64,000 bases of DNA from Micropterix aruncella (Eukaryota > Arthropoda > Insecta > Lepidoptera > Micropterigidae), in the NCBI GenBank assembly GCA_944548615.1, contig OX155971.1, forward strand, positions 23,890,782-23,954,781, read 5' to 3'. The stretch's first letter is position 1. Every line of letters starts with the position of its first letter. Of this stretch, positions 41,424-50,983 are shown piece after piece. Below the pieces are notes generated by a model. The model saw nothing but the letters and a program-made list of their open reading frames with translations, searched no databases and was not told the DNA's origin. The position numbers were made by a program, and so were the translations under genes.

Positions 41424-42235
41424 CAATGTGACACTATCTTAGTACTTTCTATCAGGGAGTTACAACGGCAATCTCCCGGCTCTATCTTCAGACCCTCGTG
41501 ATCATGTGTAATGGAAAGTACTCAAGACAATAACTAGAGTTTTCGACTACAGCGGGCGAGCCCGTCACCTCAGTAAGTTTTAACGATTAGTCGTTCTATC
41601 TCCCTGGAGTGAGCGCAGAAGACTTAGGACAAAAACAGTCCACCGTCTAGCTCCGCCACAAACCCGTAAGGGGCAAACGCCTTAACCTCATCCAGTCTCT
41701 CTATTGGTAACGAGTTCGAGGTCGCTTGCGCGGTCCTCTCCCTTACGAAGCGATGAAACGGTATATACTAAATCTATCGCGGACCACAGCGTCCTTTGCC
41801 CGGCTGTTCTCCCAGGATCGGATGGTCGATGGTCGTTTCAAGAACAGTCGCCGTAAGGTCCGCAACCACCCCCGCTCTAAAGGAAACAGTACTGCTTTCA
41901 GACTCCCCCGACTGTTAGTCAGAGTGCACAATCGATTGGCTTACGCCGCACGGTGCGCAGACAGTCCAGGTGCGCCAGAAGGTTGATTCCCAGGGGAAAC
42001 TAACCATAAGGACGGAGTCCTACCCAGGCTCGCACTTCATGCGTGGAGGCCGTCGGATAGGTGTTGACCCGTGAGTGTGACCAACCCTGAACAGAATGGG
42101 TTTTCGTGGCGAACTCAGCAAGGGCCCATTAACTCCCACTCAAGACAATATATCTAACGAGCCCAAACTCGACTATCTTAGCACTTTCCATCAAGGAGTT
42201 ACAGTGGCAATCTTCCGGCTCCATCTTTGAACCCC
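41424..42235 (+). repeat. 120 bp unit split by a 605 bp insertion
   Basis: The unit runs from 41424 to 41532, is interrupted, and resumes at 42138-42235 (ACGAGCCCAAACTCGACTATC). Thirteen bases, ACTCAAGACAATA, are present on both sides of the insert, so the original unit can be read continuously by removing 41533-42150. Confidence 0.88.
41533..42137 (+). mobile_element. 605 bp repeat family, complete copy with 13 bp target duplication
   Basis: Bounded by direct repeats ACTCAAGACAATA (41520-41532 and 42138-42150). One end reads ACTAGAGTTTTCGACTACAG and GGGCGAGCCCGTCACCTCAG; the other GGGCCCATTAACTCCC. There is no poly(A), no TIR and no coding frame. Related copies: 35540-35725, 36482-36885, 46525-46810, 63525-63835. 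The target duplication size suggests a retrotransposed (SINE or LINE-derived) sequence, but I cannot name it. Confidence 0.8.
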
Positions 42236-42560
42236 CCATTTCAGAGTTCCGTACTAAACTAAATTGGCTCAAGATACGCGAACGTAGAGACCTGCATATT
42301 CTCTGCCTATTGCAGAAAATACTCAGCAATCCACTTATTCCGTCGAACCTAAAATCCGAATTCCGAGTGTTATCCTCCCACGGGCTGCCATTACGGTCTC
42401 AGTCAACGAATACTATATGTATACTTCAGCATCACACAGCTTTCTTCACCTATTCCTTTACTGTATATGCAGCAAGATTATGGAATAACCTGCCTTCCAA
42501 TATAACGGGATACCGTTAACTTTCGAGTGCGTTTCGCTTCCGGCTGAAGCTATATCTGCT
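42236..42560 (+). pseudogene. Non-LTR RT C-terminal remnant
   Basis: The plus strand reads SEFRTKLNWLKIRERRDLHI, CLLQKILSNPLIPSNLKSEF, then FFTYSFTVYAARLWNNLPSN and, after a stop, FRLKLYLLS. This RERR.LHIL...LWN.LP order is the tail of a CR1/jockey-type RT. Confidence 0.75.
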
Positions 42561-42902
42561 CTCAAAATAATATAAGCTGATCCTACGTATATATTTTGTA
42601 TTTTAAAAAAAATATGTATATGTATAATATGGATATTATGTATCATTTATACTATTATACACTTTATGTATTGTATGTATATATGTATGGAATAGAAATA
42701 GAAATATTTTTATTGTCCGAAATTGTGGTGGTACATTTATGGTGATAATGCGTAAAACTATGTATCTCAGAATTACCTGTTATTAAAACAGATTGACAAA
42801 TTTACTTATCTGCTAAATTGACTTATCTGCTAATTATAATATCTTATTAAAAAATGTAATTATTTCACTGGTTTAACATGAAAAAATCTAAACAGACCGG
42901 AT
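42561..42902. other. AT-rich intergenic DNA
   Basis: Degenerate ATGTATAT-rich sequence, no gene. Confidence 0.5.
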
Positions 42903-43145
42903 AAGTAAAAAATAATTCACCAATAATATAAAAAATAAAGAAAAAATCAAAATCAAGGAATAATCAAAATTCCGCCTATAAATACGAAATGTATATAATT
43001 TAAAATGTAACAATAGAAAACAATTAATAAAAAATATTTCACCAATAATATAAAAAATAATGAAAAAAAAAAACAAAATCAAGGAATAATCAAAAATCCG
43101 CCTATAACTACGAAATGTATATAATTGAAAATTTGTAATCTTCCT
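42903..43145. repeat. Tandem duplication, 122 bp unit
   Basis: The segment from AATTCACCAATAATATAAAA (42914) recurs about 122 bp further on (43038), each followed by TCAAGGAATAATCAAAA and CCGCCTATAA. Two copies with few differences; the 97-codon minus-strand frame reflects the repeat. Confidence 0.85.
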
Positions 43146-43196
43146 AATTGAATTATTGTAAAAACAAAATGAAAAATGCATGCCTACAATATAATA

Positions 43197-43335
43197 TTAT
43201 GAGAAATATTCGTTTAATGTGTAAAAGCTTTTATCGATAAGCCATTTTTTCAACGCTGTTGTAAACCCTTTTCCTTTTATTTCTTTGATATTTGCAGGTA
43301 GGTGGTTATAGATTTTTATTGCATTGTATAACATG
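43197..43335 (-). pseudogene. Non-LTR RT C-terminus
   Basis: Minus strand: YNAIKIYNHLPANIKEIKGK then GFTTALKKWLIDKSFYTLNE and a stop at 43197. IYNHLP.NIK followed by LKKWL is the standard end of a jockey-type RT. The AT-rich tandem duplication just downstream on minus may be its 3' UTR. Confidence 0.7.
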
Positions 43336-43923
43336 TGTATGTGTATGTATGTGTATGGATATATATATATTCTTTAAAGTCAATGAAAAAAAAAAAAAAA
43401 TGTTCTGCCACGAACAAACGTAATCACTATTGTAGGGCCAATATCAATGTGCACCTGAAGTCATAAAGCATTAGGCCGGACGACGCGCGTAAGGATGTCC
43501 AACAAGTCGACGTTGCTTATCGATAATTTACTCAAATCAAATCAAATAATTTATTGTCTTAAAAACTTATGTGTAGTTGCGTAGATATTGTATCATTGCT
43601 TACATTTATACTTCTTACTTTATTGAATTCCCTATAATGTTGCCGAACAAATAAGGGGAATAAAGGGAATTCAAGAGAAATCAATAATGACTAAGCCATT
43701 ACATTACAGTGTTGCGAAATACATAACTGATGAACTGATGGATAAAAGTAGCGATTGCAAAATATTTAACGACCAAATTCAAGCATTTGTGTCATTGTCA
43801 CCTAATTAAATGTAGCTCTGTAATCAATTGTAGTTTGCCGGCAGTCAGTTAGAGTTTGTCTGTCGAGCAGTGCGGTGCAGTATAATTTCTAACAGTGCAA
43901 CTAAGGAGGATTTACAACCATCA

Positions 43924-45234
43924 ATGGAGACATTATTTTGTAACGTGGAATTACTAAAGTTGAAGGGCGATATTAACATACAAACTCGGTGTCTTATCCA
44001 TAACGTTTTGACATTTTTTGACGAACTTAAAAGAGACCCAGCAAAAATTTCTGTCATCAATCTTAATAAATCTCAAGAGCTGACGGCGTCAATTTGTGGA
44101 GTATCTTTGCGGACTGTCAAAAAAATAAAACAAGAAGTTTTACAATCAGGGCTTCCTACTACACCAAGAGAGACGTTTAAGAAGCCGGCAACTGTAACCA
44201 ATTTAGATAACTTCGACATCGATGTGCTGAGACGTATCATCACATCATATTATGATAGCGGAGAATATCCTACCGTGGACAATATACTCAACAAATTTAA
44301 GGATGCCATACCTGGATTTAAATGCGGGAAAAGTTCCATGAAAACCATTTTGCAGAGTATAGGTTACAAATATCGAAATGGCGACGACGGACGGAAATAT
44401 TTAATGGAAAGGAGTGACATTAAGTGTGCCAGAATGGACTTTTTAAGAAAAATGCACAACTTAATTACCACCACCTGGGTTAACCAGAATCATTCAAGAA
44501 GACGTATGTGGCACGACGAAAACGACGAAGGTGGATTTAAGAACCAGAAAACCGGAAAGGGATCTAGACTTATTTTTTGTCATGCTGGGTCTGCAAGGAC
44601 TGGTTTCGTTCCAGAGGCTAAATTGTTGTTTAGAGCGGTGAAATCTAAGAACTTAGACTATCATACAGAAATGAATGGTGACACATATATGGAGTGGTTC
44701 GAACGTTTTTTAAAAGTACTCGAAGAGCCATCCATTATTATCGTCGATAACGCAAGTTACCATTCAGTTCAGCTCGAAAAGATACCTAATTCAAAAACGA
44801 AGAAAGCAGAAATACAAGAATGGTTGAGAAAAAAAAACATTGCTTTTGAAAGTACCGAGATTGTAGAGGAGTTAATACGTAAGGTGAAAGCAAGTAATCC
44901 TTCGAAAGTGTATGCTTTGGATCAATTGGCAAACGAATTAGGACACGAATTGATACGCTTACCACCATACCACTGTCAATATAATCCTATTGAGCTCATC
45001 TGGGCTCAGGTTAAAGGAGAAGTCGCTTCGAAGAACAATACGTTTAATTTAGCAGATGTCGAGAAATTGTTTCACGAAGCCGTCGAAAATGTTACACAGG
45101 AAAATTGGGCCAAGTGTGTTAAACACGCGGAAGATCTGCAAAGAGCTGATTTTGAAAAATATATTTACAGAGACCAGCACCGTTTGGTTATAAATCTACA
45201 AGATAGCAGCGACAGCAGTTCAGATGACGAGTAA
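43924..45234 (+). CDS. DDE transposase of IS630/Tc1/mariner type, first Asp apparently deleted
   Basis: The first ATG is at 43924 (the open frame extends upstream only from a GTG at 43870), giving 436 residues without any stop. The N-terminus carries an HTH-like segment (SICGVSLRTVKKIKQEV). The DDE_3-type core shows GSRLIFCHAGSARTGFVPEA, then the second catalytic Asp in IIIVDNASYHSVQ, and the Glu in LPPYHCQYNPIELIWAQVKG, 81 residues apart; Tc1/mariner usually has 34-41. Where relatives, as I remember them, read YLDETWVNQNHS, this copy reads NLITTTWVNQNHS: the LDE with the first Asp is missing, apparently with about ten residues before it. An acidic tail (DSSDSSSDDE) ends the protein. Either a recently inactivated copy or one kept for another role. 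Confidence 0.85.
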   Translation: METLFCNVELLKLKGDINIQTRCLIHNVLTFFDELKRDPAKISVINLNKSQELTASICGVSLRTVKKIKQEVLQSGLPTTPRETFKKPATVTNLDNFDIDVLRRIITSYYDSGEYPTVDNILNKFKDAIPGFKCGKSSMKTILQSIGYKYRNGDDGRKYLMERSDIKCARMDFLRKMHNLITTTWVNQNHSRRRMWHDENDEGGFKNQKTGKGSRLIFCHAGSARTGFVPEAKLLFRAVKSKNLDYHTEMNGDTYMEWFERFLKVLEEPSIIIVDNASYHSVQLEKIPNSKTKKAEIQEWLRKKNIAFESTEIVEELIRKVKASNPSKVYALDQLANELGHELIRLPPYHCQYNPIELIWAQVKGEVASKNNTFNLADVEKLFHEAVENVTQENWAKCVKHAEDLQRADFEKYIYRDQHRLVINLQDSSDSSSDDE

Positions 45235-45526
45235 AATATAGCTTTTTTAATATATTTGTTTAGCCTGACCAACCTATAATTGTATTTTTTGTTAAAATGT
45301 AATTTGTAATATTTAGTACTTAGTTTCATGTTACATTTTAAGATAATATTTAGGTTAATGTAGATATTTTTTTAATATTCTTTAAACTTTTATTTCACTT
45401 TATTGTTGCATGTATACGTTAGTTTGTATTTATGAAAATTTTTCTTAATAAATGAGTTTGAAACTAACTAAACCAATTATTACAAATAAACCCATCGAAA
45501 ATTTTTATCATAATCTATAATATCCA

Positions 45527-45612
45527 TCGATATCTCTTGTCATCTTTATCGATCCAACCATCGATCCATCATAATCCATCGATATTCCATCGATACATCG
45601 ATAATCCATCGA
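45527..45612. repeat. Cluster of seven ATCGAT motifs
   Basis: Seven ATCGAT hexamers, mostly within CCATCGATA, occur in about 85 bp inside the right end of the transposon. They are palindromic sites resembling the core of insect DREF/BEAF elements (TATCGATA), or subterminal transposase-binding repeats. No comparable cluster at the left end (one site at 43521). Confidence 0.85.
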
Positions 45613-45737
45613 TACTGCTATTATTATTTTTAAAACACGCATCCCCATAGTGCGAGCGAAAGACAGCGAGTGTGAGCGAGAGGTCCGGCCTAATGATTTA
45701 TGACTCCAAGTTGCACGTTGATATTGACCGTACTATA

Positions 45738-46524
45738 CCTGCTGGTTGGCTGGAGGATATTGCCGTTTATGGCAATAAGCCCGTAATTTGTACCCGTTGT
45801 GGTCAATATTTTTTTTTTATCATTATTATTATATCCCGACTATCTTAGCACTTTTATAAGGGAGTTAGTGGCAACCATAATATTGCATTATCACCGAACT
45901 TCCATTATGCCAAATTTCAGAGCAATCGGATACAAGCAAGTGGTTGAAAAATGGTTTGCAAATTTTGAAACGGACAACTTACATATGAACATTGCACGTT
46001 AAGATATAAAGCTTGTAATAAGTTAATAATGCTCCTCTCGCAGAAATAGTATAATGCAAAATAAAAGTTACAAAATTCTTCATAACATTAATGCCCTTTT
46101 TTACGCGAGGCACCTTATGGTCGGATAAAATATACATAAACCGCGAGAGTTTCAATGGTGCACGCTGATGCTTGTTCAATGATGTTTTATGCGCACCATA
46201 ATAATGTCGAGGGGCTGAAATATGGCTACTTTGGTAACTAAATGTCGCATGTGGTCTAATAAAACTTCGCGTTTATAGTTATGTCAGAGGTAAAAAACGC
46301 GACGCGATCCGCGGTTTAGGCAAAAACGATCGAAATTAATGGGATAGAAAACATACGTGCGATATATTTGAATTACCACAACGGATTATATATATTTGAT
46401 GGCGTTAGCTTCCGTTATGAGCAATATCAGTAACGTAAGTAGGTATATCACATAAAAATATCAAATTGTTAATGATGGGTTGCATGCCTAATGGTATGAT
46501 TTATTTTGATATTAAATATAAATA
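45738..46524. other. Intergenic DNA with 120 bp-unit-associated block
   Basis: Bases 45835-46005 match 14830-15060 (GACTATCTTAGCAC, then CAAGTGGTTGAAAAATGG), so this is another copy of that composite repeat. The rest (46006-46524) shows nothing. Confidence 0.6.
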
Positions 46525-46810
46525 GAGTTGTCAACTACAAAGGGCGAACCCGTCACCTCAGGAAGTTTTAACGATTAGTCGTTCTATCTCCCGTGAAGTA
46601 AGCGCAAAAGACTTGGACAAAACAGTCCACCGTCAAGCTCCGCTACATGCCCGTAAAAGGCCAACGCCTTATCCGCGAGATAACCAGGTATGTTACCCAG
46701 CGGGCTTACACTCAAGAGCAGTCATCGTAAGGTCAGCAATCACCCCCACTCTATAGGAAATAGTACTGCTTTCAGACTCCCCCGACTGTTAGTCAGAGTG
46801 CACAATAGGA
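46525..46810 (+). repeat. 605 bp repeat family, truncated copy
   Basis: Begins AGAGTTGTCAACTACAAAGG and GGCGAACCCGTCACCTCAGG, as in the complete copy at 41533, and stops at CAGAGTGCACAAT, corresponding to about 41930; some 115 bp are also missing internally. Confidence 0.82.
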
Positions 46811-47846
46811 GCTGAATTGTCAGTTGAGGCGATCCGAGAACAAAATTGATATTGTGGCTCAAGCTGCACGAAACAGTTCGCTACCAATTAGATGGCGGAA
46901 CAGACTTGTTGAACACGAATGATTACATACCGAGTTGCGAACGCGTGGCTTGACACACGCACCCTTGAGGTTCCAGCTTGGCGCTGTCGCCTAGTGTTAT
47001 TATAAATGGGTCGTTGTACAGTGGATTGATTGCGCTCGGAATTAATTGAGTATGAAGCCGTGAGATGAATATTGATGCGACCTAATTGGCTGGCTATTGG
47101 GCGAAGCTCGCGTAATTCAATAGACGGAGTTGTAATTGTATTGTGTACGGAATTATTGTAAGATTCAATTTAGCCAGGGACAATATTTAACCGCGACAAA
47201 TATTTCAAGTAAACAATGGAGCCCTCTGTTACAGTTTCTTCTTCATTTTCATGCACCTTCTCCTCATAAACATTTTAGTTGTTAAGGCTCCCTTTCGAGT
47301 TGACGCGACTAAAAATTTAGGTATTTTTGCAATACCACGCGCCCGCGCGCTTTCGATATATACATAAAGATGTATAGGTATACCACGGCGACAAGGGAAT
47401 ACATCCCACCGTTGGCAGTGGCCAATTACGAATGAAGATTTCGGCTTCGCGTGTCGTCTAATATAGTCGATTTGGCTTTTCAATTGTAATATAATAAATT
47501 ATCAAATGAATATCTTTATATAAAGTAAAAATTAGATTACAATAATAAAATAGCTTAAAATTACTGTGTTATTTTTTATAACACTCAAAAGTATATTTAA
47601 TAAATAGAAAAAAAATAATGTTTGGCCATAACATTTCAGGAAATTACGTAATTTCAATCATTTTTTTCTTATATTTTTTGTATGGAAGTTCAAAAAACTG
47701 TCTTGGTACTATGCAAATAGACCATACGCTGGTGTAAATACTATTTTTTAATATTGAGAATCATCTCTAGGTTTATCAAAAACTGAAGACAAATCTCGCT
47801 CGTTTTTATTTTTTTGGAAAACAGTAACAGAATAAAGATAATTTAC
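46811..47846. other. Intergenic DNA
   Basis: No gene accepted. The 84-codon minus-strand frame at 47229-47483 contains HAKPKSSFVIGHCQRWDVFP, but there is no domain or splice context. Otherwise AT-rich. Confidence 0.4.
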
Positions 47847-47940
47847 AGTTACATTACATTACATTTTCGTCGTGTCCAATTGACGGCTAAAGACCGCTCT
47901 TGGACGTGTCAAAATAATTGGGTTATGTAGTAAGTCGAAT
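47847..47940 (-). repeat. LINE 3' tail with (TGTAA)n, inverted copy
   Basis: Reverse complement of 36377-36480: TTACATTACATTACATTTTC followed by GTCGTGTCCAATTGACGGCT. Severely 5'-truncated insertion of the LINE represented at 35828-36480. Confidence 0.8.
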
Positions 47941-48904
47941 ATGGAAATAATTTACCAATTTTTGTTTTGGCGAAATGATAGCTTAAGGACCGGGTTTTTA
48001 AAATCCGGCATAATTGTATTAAAATTCTTTTTCGTGTTCCCACAACCAGGCCACAAAATTATGCTTCATATAGCTTTTGGCCGCCACGGCCGCCACGGCC
48101 TCTTAACATCGCCGCTAAACAATGTCAAAATGTAACCCTAAAGAAATGCTAAATGGATGATTTCCTTTAGACGTGAAGGCATCCACCCGTTTGAAAAACG
48201 CGATTTTTAGTATAATTTTATCATGTAAACTGTCGTATTGCAATTATTAATAGTGCAGTGCAGGTAGTGCTTTCGCCCTCTCTCTAACTGCTTTCCTAGT
48301 TTCTAGCACGCCGCGATCACCGAAAAAGTGTCGCAATGATCGTATGATTTTTGTTTTGCTACACTGTCACATTTAAAACAGCTCAAACATAGAAAATTAA
48401 ATCCTACTCTAACCTAAAACCTAAAACCTAACCTTACAACTAAAACAATTAAATTAAATATATAAATACAAATAATTAAATAAACCTTAAAATATATTTT
48501 GTAGAAAAGTCTAATTTTAGCTATATTTTTAATATATATTAAAAGAAAAGAAAGTTTTAGGAAAAAAAATCACGAGAAGGTTTCTTCGATTTCTCGAAAG
48601 TATGCTTAATTGGACTTTTTGGGTTTCTCAAATATGTGGCTGACTTGAACTAATTAATGCGGTCTTGGCGCAACAAATTTGACGTAGCTATCTAGAATTA
48701 AGATATCATTTCCGGAAACTAGGAATGACAAATCTTTAAAATATGGAACCGTCGCGCTACGTGGCGCATTCTATAAGCCAGGTGAATTTATTGATCATGC
48801 CAATACTTTTAAATATGACTAAAATTAGTCATTTTATATTTTTGGCTATTTAAATATACAAAAAACTCGGTTGTGTCATCCCAATATATTCCAGGCAAGC
48901 AGTT
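47941..48904. other. Intergenic DNA
   Basis: A short GGCCGCCACGGCCGCCACGG repeat at 48079-48100 and CCTAAAACCTAAAACCTAA at 48414-48432. No gene. Confidence 0.45.
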
Positions 48905-49255
48905 AACCCCCGTGCGCGGAACCTCTAAACCCTCCTCTTTAAACCACCCCAAACTCCTTCCGCCTCAACCCTCTCCCCCTCTACCCCCCTCCACCAAATT
49001 CACCACCCCCTTGAACCCCTTTCCCAACCTTACCCCCTTAACCTCCCCCCCCCTCCCGCTACAAATACCATTCTTCCTCCCCCTTACCGCACCTCCCCCT
49101 CCAAACTCCCCCTCTCTCTCACTCTCTCTCTCTCTGTCTCTTCTCCCTCCACCCATTCTTCCCCCTGCCCCTTCACCCCCCTTTATCCCTTTCCCCCCAT
49201 CTCCCCCTCTCTCTCTCCCCCCTCTTACCCATAACCCCCCCCCCCCCAATATTTA
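48905..49255. repeat. Polypyrimidine (C/T-rich) tract, 350 bp
   Basis: Nearly all C and T with scattered A on the plus strand, including TCTCTCACTCTCTCTCTCTC and runs of up to nine C. The complementary strand is G/A-rich and could form triplex or G-quadruplex structures. The proline/leucine-rich and glycine-rich frames across it are compositional artefacts. Confidence 0.92.
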
Positions 49256-49264
49256 AGACAATTA

Positions 49265-49980
49265 GTGATCCCGCCGACTGTGAGATTCGTGCTGTAAATG
49301 AATGTGCAGTATATGTGTCACAAATGCTTTGAATTCAAGGAATGTGAAACTGGCCGAAATTTATCGTCAAGTTAAAGATGTGTACGGTGAAGACGCGATG
49401 AGTGATGGAATACTAAGAAAGTGTGTAAGAATATTTAATGAAGTCGAACAAATGTCCACGATGAGGTTCGGAGTGGTCGACCTTCTGTTGTCGACGAAGG
49501 AAAGTCTCATTGAAAAATCCATGAGAACAGAGGGTTCACAAAGACAACGCTTTCAACTGTTTTGTAAAGGCCTATCTTGATGGTCAACCATGCTTGTCAA
49601 GCTTCGCGTCGTGGGCTGGGAGGGCATCGCAATTCGAAGGAAATATTCACATACTTTTGTAGTTTTATACCAGGGAGTCACGTCATTCATCAACCAATTA
49701 CGTCTAATTAACGTGACTCCCTAGTATAAGCTGCAAAGTTAGGCATTTTTGATAATTAATAAAAAAACATATTTGCATATTTTCTGCGGTTTACGATCCC
49801 CTCCCAGCCCGCGACGCGAAGCTTGACAAGCATGTTTAATCGTCTAGAGAGCCCCTAAGAGTACGAGATGTTAATAGCTGCTTAGGTTATCGTTTCTATG
49901 ACAAAGTTTCTATGACGGCGGGAAGTGTTACTCCCTACGACAAGTGTTTGAACGTTGGCGGAAACTATGTAGAAAAATAG
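49265..49980 (+). pseudogene. Mariner transposase remnant, middle lost
   Basis: N-terminal HTH region: NSRNVKLAEIYRQVKDVYGE and DAMSDGILRKCVRIFNE (49325-49450), then after a frameshift RTNVHDEVRSGRPSVVDEG. The C-terminus PYDKCLNVGGNYVEK with its stop lies at 49935-49982. Everything between, including the catalytic domain, is gone and partly replaced by the hairpin element at 49587-49838. Both ends fit the mariner family. Confidence 0.82.
49587..49838. mobile_element. Foldback (hairpin) element, about 250 bp
   Basis: The outer arms CATGCTTGTCAAGCTTCGCG and CGGGCTGGGAGGG-type sequence are inverted at 49587-49627 and 49799-49838. An inner pair TACCAGGGAGTCACGT / ACGTGACTCCCTAGTA closes at 49670-49732. 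The sequence between also pairs imperfectly, so the whole element folds into one long stem. It sits inside the mariner remnant. No clear target duplication. Confidence 0.8.
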
Positions 49981-50149
49981 TTTAAGGTATGCACTTTCAT
50001 TTAAAAATAAAATTGGTTTAAGAAATGGTTTTACAAGTTTTTTTTTCAAAACGGTACTTACTTTCCGAATACGCCTCTTATATGATAACTACTTTAAGTG
50101 ATTATTACGGCATGCATTTATTGTATATTCTGAATGAATAAATTAATAC

Positions 50150-50446
50150 CGGGCTCGATTGCGTTTCTTCGTGAACTAAAATCGGAAATTAGTCCGTGTA
50201 AACGAGACAGGGCAATACGCTAGAGCGGAGTGTGAGATGACCGGTTGTCACTTTGTCGCATTAAAACTGCCCGCCAAGGTCAAATCTTACACCACATGAA
50301 ATATGCTCGAATTTATTCGGACGAGTATAAGGACAGGTAGTATTTATCGACGATCGTTCGTTTCATATTCCGCTCTAACGTATTGCTCTGTCTCGTTCGC
50401 TTGGACTAATTTTAGTTTTAGTTCACAAAGAAAGGCAATCGGGCCA
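50150..50446. mobile_element. 300 bp MITE, copy 2
   Basis: About 90 percent identical to 39166-39464, with the same TIRs (GGGCTCGATTGCGTTTCTTC inward left; TGGCCCGATTGCCTTTCTTT inward right). It abuts the truncated 5' side of the RT remnant that follows. Confidence 0.88.
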
Positions 50447-50479
50447 ACTGAGAGTGATACTCAGTCAAAGAGAATAAAT

Positions 50480-50949
50480 TGAATAGTAGCTGTTAAAAAG
50501 TTGTAAATATACAAATCGGTTGGGGCGGTATGGCAAGAACAAATCTTGACCCACTGGTCAAAGCGCAAAAGGCTTTGCTCAGAGTCATTAACAAGAAGCC
50601 ATATCGCTCCCTGTCAGACGACCTATATACAGACTTTAAAGTACTTGACGTACGCCAACTATACATTCGCGCTGTTTTGGTGCGCTATCGAAGGGACCTC
50701 ATGAAGAACACGGATAAAGACAAACCAGAGCACAAACACAACACTAGACACAAAGGCAAACAGATTCAACCAAAACTGAGGACTGTATACGGACAACGAC
50801 ACTACGCATATCTCGGACCTAAACTCTATAATATATTTAACTGGTACGCAGGACAGATATTAAACATAACCGACAACCAGTTCAAGAGACGGGTGTCTCA
50901 TTGGCTCTCAAATTATACTAGAGAAGAATGCGAAAGTATGATATATTAA
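50480..50949 (+). pseudogene. Non-LTR RT C-terminal remnant, same family as 2363-3923
   Basis: The frame reads VVNIQIGWGGMARTNLDPLV, KAQKALLRVINKKPYRSLSD, then YGQRHYAYLGPKLYNIF, closely matching the C-terminal third of the minus-strand RT at 2363-3923 (QIGWG, QKALIRVINKKPY, YGQRHYAF). It ends at a stop at 50949 and its 3' UTR is split by the LTR retrotransposon at 50984. Confidence 0.88.
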
Positions 50950-50983
50950 AATATTTTATTTCTAACCACAGATTATAGGATAT

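Larger units (their letters stand above)
43430..45735 (+). mobile_element. Tc1/mariner-superfamily transposon with long D-to-E spacing, 2.3 kb
   Basis: TIRs of about 50 bp: left inward TTGTAGGGCCAATATCAATG, right inward TAGTACGGTCAATATCAACG, both flanked by TA (43428-43429 and 45736-45737). The TIRs continue with AGTCATAAA(G/T)CATTAGGCC. One long transposase frame lies inside, and a cluster of ATCGAT motifs near the right end. Complete ends plus an open frame make this the best-preserved DNA transposon in the window. Confidence 0.88.

Noticed and set aside
47229..47483. 84-codon frame as a small gene
   Set aside because: No start context, domain or splice evidence; composition alone is not enough.
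48873..49256. Proline-rich protein of 127 codons, and a glycine-rich one on the other strand
   Set aside because: Purely the product of a C/T-rich tract; no splice sites or conserved motif.
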